Shown piece after piece: positions 56,638 to 64,000 of a DNA stretch of 64,000 nt (position 1 is its first letter; each line of letters begins with the position of its first letter). The notes below the pieces were generated by a model, which was not told where the DNA came from, searched no databases, and worked only from the letters and a program-made list of their open reading frames with translations. The stretch is from positions 5,938,621-6,002,620 of the forward strand of contig NC_087389.1 of the NCBI RefSeq assembly GCF_963675165.1. The letters are read 5' to 3'. This stretch comes from Halichondria panicea. Taxonomy: Eukaryota; Porifera; Demospongiae; Suberitida; Halichondriidae. A program made the position numbers and the translations under genes.

Positions 56638-56927
56638 CTGTATAGCGAGCATGGCGGGTGTGGTGAATGAGTCATCTGGTATCTGCAGTGCGGAGGAGGG
56701 CAGTCCACTCTCCACTAGGAACTGTATGATGGGCAAGCGGCCACGGAGGGCAGTCTTGTGGGCCAGACAAAAGTGGTGCTCGTTACTACCGTACGTGTCC
56801 ACCTCGTGACTGCCCAACATGTGATGCTATGTGGGGGGTAGGACCATTTCCAGTGCAACAAAACACGAGAGAATAGTGAAATCCTCGAGCTCTTTGAGAG
56901 GACAGGCATCCAGTTTAGCCCTCATAC
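56638..56927 (-). CDS. Ankyrin gene exons E4 and E3
   Basis: E3 (to 56927) enters in phase 1 after CCCACTGCAG and reads MRAKLDACPLKELEDFTILS then CFVALEMVL; its true end is unclear here because sequence passes into CCCCCCACATAG, the acceptor of E4. E4 (56638-56826) reads HHFCLAHKTALRGRLPIIQF then LVESGLPSSALQ ... PAMLAIQ, an ankyrin repeat. The continuation INTEEISSGVELLEG after EMVL at 23.7 kb suggests E3 has been cut short. Confidence 0.55.
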
Positions 56928-57252
56928 CTGCAGTGGGAAAACAAGAGTCTCAATTAAAGTGGATTAATCAATACATGTATAGGTACAGTGTAGGCAGGCC
57001 TTCATACTTGTGTACTAAGCAAAGCAATTAGTGAAGGAGCTTGTACATTAAAGAGCCCTAACAGATAGTTAACGCATGCATGGAACCATTGTCTAGTGTA
57101 GCATCTTCAGACGCCCATAACTTGTTACAATGATCTAATTTCAACCACTTTTGGAAAGCTATATAAAAGGAGCACTGTTTAACGTTACACACACATGTAC
57201 ATTAATAAAGAGCCCTAAACTGAGCTACTACAATTAAGACAACTATCATCAC

Positions 57253-57604
57253 CTGACAGCAACTCCCGGGCGGTGTAGAGGGAGCGAAATGGTTCCTCTG
57301 GTGGATCTTTCTTACTCTCCTCCATCCTGAGTTGAGTGACAGTCGTCCAATCGGCTGCTAGATGGTCCGCTATCCACTCCCAGAGGTCACTGTGAAGGTC
57401 ACTCTCCATAACTTAGGTCAAATGAACACGACTGTCTTTAATGATGTAACTGATTAGGGAGCTCACTCTCGAGTAGTGGTTCTCTCCACGTCTCCTCAAT
57501 CTGACGGAGGCTCAGGTTGTCTTGGTGAAGTTTCTCCTCACCCACACCATCTGGTAATGGCAGCTCGTATGTACGTAGGTACCTCAATGTCCACCACTGG
57601 AAGC
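57253..57604 (-). CDS. Ankyrin gene 5' exons E1-E2
   Basis: E1 (57467-57604) reads FQWWTLRYLRTYELPLPDGV ... QIEETWREPLLES. E2 (57253-57411) reads MESDLHSDLWEWIADHLAAD then WTTVTQLRMEESKKDPPEEP. Both are phase 1 to phase 1 and join E3 in frame. No start codon or signal peptide is evident and no family is recognised. The gene begins right after the 3' end of the GTPase-Death gene, on the same strand. Confidence 0.5.
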
Positions 57605-57806
57605 CTGCACATGAGGATCACATGATCATTACTATACATACGGACATTGAACAAACGTACACACAACATAGAATGTTTAGGGTAGGTGTGATTGTGCTAT
57701 AATGAAGGAGCTGCTTTCACTAGTCTTTTCTCCAGGCCTTGTCCACAACTCTCTCTCCAGGAGCCCAGAATTATATACGGTGTGCATAAGACAACTTGCT
57801 GGCCAT

Positions 57807-57914
57807 TAGCCTCGATCCCAGGCCGATCCGTCTCCAATTGAACGCTATATAGGTCGCCTACTAGTATTTTCAACTTCGTTCTATTAAAAAAAAATCGGCC
57901 TGGAACCGAGGCTA
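57807..57914. mobile_element. 108 bp foldback, TAGCCTCGATCCCAGGCC ends
   Basis: Perfect 9 bp duplication GCTGGCCAT on both sides (57798-57806, 57915-57923). It lies between two genes. Confidence 0.8.
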
Positions 57915-58151
57915 GCTGGCCATGTGTTCAGTCCTCTTTGATCGAGTCTTTGATTGACCTATGAGAGTTGATTGTGTGGGTGTTGCTAATAAGTACGTGT
58001 ACATACTGCGCATGCTCAGTTCAATTTAATTTTCACAGACTATAATTCTACCACAACAATTCGAAAAAAGCACAGCATCACTAATAAGCTCACACATTAT
58101 AATTACAGAGACACAAACAACATCAAAGTAAAGAACAGTTAATTATCAGTT

Positions 58152-61100
58152 TCAGTTTCGGTCCGTATTGTCTACAATGAATCTACAAATGTCTGTAGCA
58201 GTGTCTCCTCTTCTCAGTCCTATGGCAATTTCCACCAAGGCCCTGAAGGTAGCTCTGGAAGGATTCACTCTTTGCCACGCTCTCAATGCATGAGCCACTC
58301 CAGCTTGATTGCCATAACGACGTGTAACATCAGTTACATCACCGAGGTCGGCTGGGGTGAGGTTGAGTCCATCGAGCAGGTTAGGAATTGCAGATTGATT
58401 GACTGCATGAAGAAATAAAGACATCACTAAAACGACAATTTACAATTTTCGTGATAGTCTATAATATCTAAAAATGACACAGGCGAATAAAAAAATGCAC
58501 GAAAATGAAAATAGTTACCTGTGATGCTGTCAGCCAAATTGATGAGCTCCACTGTGGGCTTTTTGAGACCATCTGACAGGAGACTCCATGTTACATGTTG
58601 TGTACTCAGGAGCTTGGCCAACATTTCACGCAAGCACGATACATTATTTCCACGATGCTCGCTATTGATGTTGGTGAGAACAGGATGAGTTAGACCTAAA
58701 GCCAATCCCAGATTGAACCAGTGAGGGCTGGCACTTTCATGTAGTTTCTCGTAAACATGTTGTAGATCGTTGATTGTCAAAGCCTGTACAAAAACAACAA
58801 TCAACAGGGTTTCATTTGGTGGGGATTGCCCCTCGGAAATACCTTCTAGAGGAAACTCAAGGAATACAATTGAGGGGTTCTGGTGAACAATATTCTTAAC
58901 AGGGCAGATATAGTAATGAATTCCTGGGGTCACGAACCCTCTAGATATATACATGTCATCAACACCCTAATATCATGCACGTGCACCATTTGCTCCCCTT
59001 GCCAAAATGTCAGGAGGATAAGTAGATACAAGATTTAGAGTACTGCCTACCTTGTGCACGTTCAGCAGGTGAGGAAATTTCTCCGCGATTAGAATGATGT
59101 CACTCTCAGGGATTTCTTGATCTAGTTGTTGGTCCCTCACTCCAGTCTTCTTACACACATCTTCCATTACTCTAACAGAAGACAATTCACCTGAACATAA
59201 CAAAGAAAAACAAGTAAAAACATTGGGTCAAAAAGTAATTATTCGCGACATATATATTATAAGCGACATAACAACAACCAATGGAGATTTTTTAGGACAC
59301 TGTTAAGTCTGAGTTGGCGCTACAATTACAGTGCAGCATCCATGCAGCTTATAGAGAGTAGATTACCACAACTGTGTGAGTGGCTGTACTTAAATTAATG
59401 TTGATAATTATCTTTTGATTGAAACCTTTCTAAGAAATAGTGCTGATACCATTGTGTAGGTGAATGACCAAGCTACAAAAATGTTTCTATGGAAACACGA
59501 GGTGGTGGGTTTGGGGGATTAATAAGCAAATTGTTATAGTGGGTAATCGGTTAAAAGACTAACCTTAAACAGCTAAGGTCTCAGACTTCATAAGTTAAAT
59601 GGTTTAGGTATCCTTTATGGGTCTACAAATGTCCACAATGTATATAATTCATGATTTACTGGTTTTTAGGTATATTTTTGGTTAGAGTAATAACTTCTGA
59701 AAAATTAATAGCTTCTATAATATTATAGCTTTCAAATTTCTGTAAGTAAGTTCACAGATAAAGGGGCTACATACCGGAGTATTGCTGCTGATCACTCTTT
59801 CTCTCAGTCTTCATAAGAGTATCTCCCGTAGCAGACAATGGTTTTCCTAATAATTGAAGGGAAACATAATTATAATAATTGTTACAGTAATGAAAGCACC
59901 GCGAGTGCTGATACCTCGGTGGAGGTGCCAACGCTACAAAACATAAAGCTGCGAATAGCATTAATGGCATGCAGGCAGAATCCTGAGCAGAGTCCAAAAT
60001 CACAAGGAAACTCAAAGAGTGCATGGGTAATGATCGACCACGATTGTTCAAGTATAAGATTAATGGAAGCATCAGCAGCTCTCTTGTGAAACAGTATGAC
60101 TATTCAGTATCGTAATCTAACAAGTGATAGTAAAGCCATGTACTTACCAGATTGTTGCTGCTGATCACTCAATGTCATCTTTGTACACATGTCTCCCGTA
60201 ACAGAGGATGACTCACCTAATTCAGTGGGAGAGATAATAGAGCTGCTACATAAAGATAATAATGAATGTTATGAAAGTACTTCCATCACAATATATACAC
60301 AGAATGTCATCTAACCTCAGATAATTATTTAATTGCTTTCATTGTCATCTAACCCGGTGCTTTCATTACTGTATACATACGCTGTTCTGTACTTACCAGA
60401 GTATTGTTGCTTATCACTCTTTCTCTCAGTCTTCGTACAAGTACCTCTCGTAGCAGACGATGATGCACCTGATAGAAGGATTTGAGGAGAAACTAATTAA
60501 TAATTGTAATGATCAAGTAAAATAACTTATCCACCGGAAACTTCCTTACTGGTATATTGATCACTCATTCTACACACAGGTTCCATTACAGGGGACGATG
60601 GACCTGAGGGGAATAATACAATGATACGAAAATACTTTGTTATACTAATTCAGTACACAAATATAAAAGCTGCAAATATTTACGTATAGTGCTACATAAC
60701 TACCGGAGTATTGCAACTGATGACTCTTTCTTTCAGTGTTCAGATCTCTCGTAACAGAGGAGGCTTCACCTGTAACATAGGGAAACAAGGATAATTTTTT
60801 TAACATTGCTGAACAATGCACTTACCAGAACCTTCGCTATTGTCCAGCCAGATTCTATGTTGGTCACTGAGCTCTCCCCACTCTCGTGCATGAAGGGAGC
60901 ACATCCAATAGCCATCCACACTCACATCGGCAACGTGCAACTTGTTTCCACTTTTCTTGCACGGGCAAACAATCGCTGCTTTAGGTGTGTCATTGTTGTA
61001 ATTCAAAACAACACAAGCAGCTTTGATGGATTCCATTAGTTGAGAACAAACCATAGGACACAACACTTTGCGTAATGGAGGGGGGGCTTCGACATACACT

Positions 61101-62925
61101 TCCATACGGGAGAAGGAATCAAGCAATGAGATGACACAAGGACGATTCGGAATTCGAAATTGAATACAATTCTTAGCGAAAAGTATTGGACCACTTGAAG
61201 GGAGAACAGCTTCCCAACCAAGCCTCCGCATTACATCAACAACCGTACAGCAGAAGACACCTGAACGAATACACCCACTAGGGAAGTGAATAGCGAGGGG
61301 GACAGATGAGGAACGGACTTTGTCCAGTTCAGCAATGGGAGCAGATTTGAGTAGAGATGGCATGAAGAACTCAGCTTGATGGGTAGTGGACTCCACTAGT
61401 GGAATGGGAGCAATCACGAGAAGCTCTTTCATGATCAACAGCATATCTTCTGGAGAAAAGATACCTTCAACGTAATGCTTCTCAAAGAATCGTAGGAACT
61501 TTAAATTGATTATGCCTTCGTCTCGAAATCTCTTCCATTCGGCCTCGATCCCTACTGAGCTTAGAGTAGAGCGTGATTTGGCTTCAGCATTCCTCAGGGA
61601 GATGGCGTGCTGTGAGAGCTCGGTGATCTTGTCTAGTGGAATCTGGGCATCCACAAACACTGTGTTGGGGAGAATGGAGGGATAGTAGTGCGCTATACAC
61701 ACCTCGTCAAAGAAGAACAGAGCAGCTTCAAGATCTTGGAGCGCATAACGAAATCGAGTGGCTAATCGGAGACATTCTTGCTTGCTTAGTACACCTCGCT
61801 CGAGAGTGGCAGATAAACTCTGGAGAAGTGAATCCAAGAAGGACCACCAGATGGGCATTTTGACTTGTAGCGGAATACAACGCTCAACAGTAATTCTAAT
61901 CCTATCGGCAGTGGCCAGTGAATCATCATCTCGGCTGATCGTGTTGAGACCAAAAATCAGATTCTTCAACCCAAGATCTTCGTACACCAATAGCTTCTTG
62001 ATATCGGGTGGCAGCATGTCGAGAATCTCTTGATTCCTCTTGATAAGAGTATCCAAGCTCTTGAGCTGATCTAAGAATGTGCCCACAAAGATCATCTTTG
62101 GCTTCTTGTCTTGTGAGGTATGGGACTCAATGGATCGAATGAGACTCTGAAGTGTCTCCCCGAGGGTCATGTGAGATGCATGAGGACTACCAACAAGCTG
62201 CCCATCCTTGTAGTACTCGTCAGAAGGGAAACTGGAGAGTTCGTCAATCAAACGCAGGACTATCAACGCCACCGAAATGTGCTTGATGAAGAGAGGGCTG
62301 ATGTCGTGGAATTGGGGTTGTCCACCGCAGTCGGTAACGTACACCCAGTTGGAATCAAACAGTTCTCCTTCTTGCTGGTCACTGCTCGACAGTTGGTCAG
62401 TTCCCTGTGTGGCTGGCTTCAGCTCTTCTGCCACACCACTCACTACACTTGCTATCACTTTATTGATAGCTCTGTCCAACCTTCTTGCAGAGCCAGAAAG
62501 TGCGACGGAATCGTTGCTCGATGGAGTCGATTTGAAACCAGAAATTGGCTCATCAGAAACAGAAATTAGCTCGGTTGTGGTCATCTTCTTCAAGCTCTCG
62601 GCAACCCTTAATGCCGAGGATGGATCGGTGCTTTCTTTTGGTAGTTTGGCGATGATTTGAGCTAGTAGCTTACGCAGCTTTGGCTGAGACATCTCTTCCC
62701 AGCCTCTTCCAGTTGACCTGAATTTTGCATTGGACACGGGTCGAATGCGTACTGGCTTTTCCATACAAGAAGTGCTGTCTCGCTGTAGTGGAGGGGGCTT
62801 GTCAGTTAGCAGGTGCTTGAGGTTGGTCTTCCCTGTTCCCGCCGGTCCAAACACGAGCATGTTGACAATGTTGACCAAGACGTGTCCGTGCTTCATCCCC
62901 TCATCAAACAATCGCTTCGCTGATT
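58152..62925 (-). CDS. Roc-like GTPase with microexon array and Death domains
   Basis: Nine exons in perfect phase: 60826-62925, 60704-60769, 60550-60603, 60397-60468, 60148-60216, 59775-59846, 59051-59190, 58519-58783, 58152-58402; about 1028 residues plus missing 5' exons. The large exon has a P-loop GPAGTGKT (residues 46-53 counting from the Met at 62983), a G3-like VTDCGGQPQFHD (218-222 is DCGGQ) and a long C-terminal part with a Cys pair (CPCKKS ... YWMC); a canonical NKxD is not obvious (GTFLDQL). This resembles Roc/ROCO-type GTPases fused to Death domains in invertebrates. Exons 2-6 encode short repeats ending SDQQQYSG. Exon 8 is a complete Death domain (WFNLGLALGLTHPVLTNINS). Exons 7 and 9 look like two halves of another. 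The Met at 62983 lies before a strong acceptor (TCCTGTTTAG), so the true start is upstream. Confidence 0.8.
59889..60085 (-). mobile_element. Family-H element remnant in a GTPase gene intron
   Basis: It starts AATGAAAGCACCGCGAGTGC and keeps only about 200 bp. It lies between short exons 5 and 6, within the microexon array. Confidence 0.65.
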
Positions 62926-62983
62926 CTAAACAGGATGTGTGAATGTAACTAACTATATGCAATACTTCACAGCTAGGTGACAA

Positions 62984-64000
62984 GATGAACTACCGTAGAA
63001 ACTGGATTATTAGCGCATGCGCTCATGCATGGGGTCAATAGCAGAGCTCTATATGCTTATATTCGAGAATGCGCCTATAATGCAGTCATATTCTAGCCCC
63101 ACCCAGTAACCGGATGTCTCTGGGACGAGTGATGTTTCAAGGCAAGCTAACTCGATCTATATCACAATTATATGTTACAGTTCATTTTACACTTCATTTT
63201 AAATTCATATCGCTTATAAAAATATTCATATTGACCAAGAACTTGAAACAAAAGGACGTCTCACATTCTCTCAGCATGATCAGACATGGTAACAGCATGC
63301 CCAGAGAGTCCTTCCAGATGGATATCACCAGCTATAATTATAGCTACCATGCACTGTACAAGCTAGCTCATAGGAATCAATTCAAAATGTTCACCAAATA
63401 ATTATTATTATCTTTCGCATGCCATGTAAACGTAGCGGGTAATTTTCATAAGGTAAAAATTAGTTCAACTTGAACACGGTGATGTTCGTGAGTCAAAATG
63501 TTCATTGCCTGCACTGCATTGCATGCGTTCCAGTAAACCACGCCTAGGTCAGCTTGCCCACGAAAATAATAACGAATATCTTACCCCAAAAAAATTATCC
63601 GCTATACGGTAGTCTGTCAATTGGCTTGGCATAATCAACCCTACAGGTTAGGTAGTCCATTGGTTTGGATATAGCCTCAACAAAACAAGTTATTAGTGTT
63701 TCAGATTTTGATGTTAAAGTCTCCCACACGCCTCAGGGTTAATTGTATTGACATTCTGCGCAACCAAGACAGTGTGAAAACACAATACAATAACAGTACT
63801 TGTGGTCACACATACATGTTGTATTGTAAACAAAATTACATCAAATCATACGTAACTTGGTGCATGTACAATAGAGTACATTGAGTGTGGAAGGCAACTA
63901 GGTAGCTCTAGTTATACAATAGAAAAGCATTTAATGGAAGGACCGGCATCGATCTGCTACAAACAATGGATACAGCAGCTGTACGTACATAAACCTTTAA
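62984..64000. other. Upstream of the GTPase gene; no gene seen
   Basis: The missing 5' exons of the GTPase-Death gene should lie here or beyond the window, but none could be recognised. The only structured feature is the element at 63431-63609. Confidence 0.35.
63431..63609. mobile_element. CGTAGCGGGTAATTTT element, full length
   Basis: It runs from CGTAGCGGGTAATTTTCATA to AAAATTATCCGCTATACGG, followed by TA, and is the same family as 31257-31475. Confidence 0.65.

Noticed and set aside
62926-62983. Met at 62983 as the true start of the GTPase gene
   Set aside because: A TCCTGTTTAG acceptor lies just downstream in the same frame and the residues before it are not conserved-looking; upstream exons are more likely.

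Overview
The window reads as animal nuclear DNA, most likely from a demosponge. It is AT-rich and intron-rich with canonical GT..AG junctions. It carries a NACHT-LRR receptor with a Death domain, a Roc-like GTPase with Death domains, an ankyrin/coiled-coil gene, and pieces of CRELD, axonemal dynein heavy chain, eIF4E3 and a FYVE protein. The species cannot be named from the sequence. No rRNA, intact tRNA, operon or bacterial gene was seen.

Layout (plus coordinates; nearly every gene is on the minus strand). 1-3.4 kb: a segmental duplication with a 64-71 bp minisatellite and CRELD EGF exons. 3.5-5.4 kb: nested mobile elements. 5.9-6.9 kb: an intact multi-pass membrane protein, the only well supported plus-strand gene. 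7.6-10.3 kb: 3' exons of the ankyrin gene. 10.6 kb: CRELD EGF exons. 13.1-17.1 kb: NACHT-LRR-Death gene. 17.6-23.6 kb: mobile elements, a tRNA-derived SINE, and broken FYVE and ankyrin exons. 23.8-24.6 kb: eIF4E3 exons. 25.7-33.7 kb: broken NLR 3' end, EGF, FYVE and ankyrin exons, and the 5' half of CRELD. 34.1-34.6 kb: broken copy of the GTPase-Death 3' end. 37.7-48 kb: second copies of the 1-3.4 kb and 5.9-9 kb blocks, including a membrane-protein pseudogene. 48.5-53.4 kb: further ankyrin, CRELD, dynein and FYVE exons. 54.6-57.6 kb: a run of ankyrin-gene exons. 58.2-62.9 kb: GTPase-Death gene.

The dominant theme is reiteration. One block (EGF exons, FYVE exon, ankyrin-gene exons, NLR/GTPase-Death gene) recurs several times with pieces missing and independent lesions. 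No ankyrin-gene block is intact, yet an intact version of most exons exists somewhere. Many copies can be compared as empty and filled sites, so several small transposon families can be delimited to the base. The two Death-domain genes are the likely innate-immune content. The GTPase-Death gene has an unusual array of five tiny, phase-1, exchangeable exons between its GTPase module and its Death domains.

Limits: splice sites were read by eye, no alignments or searches were run, and a repeat-rich heterozygous genome can be misassembled. The scrambled exon order should be read with that in mind.
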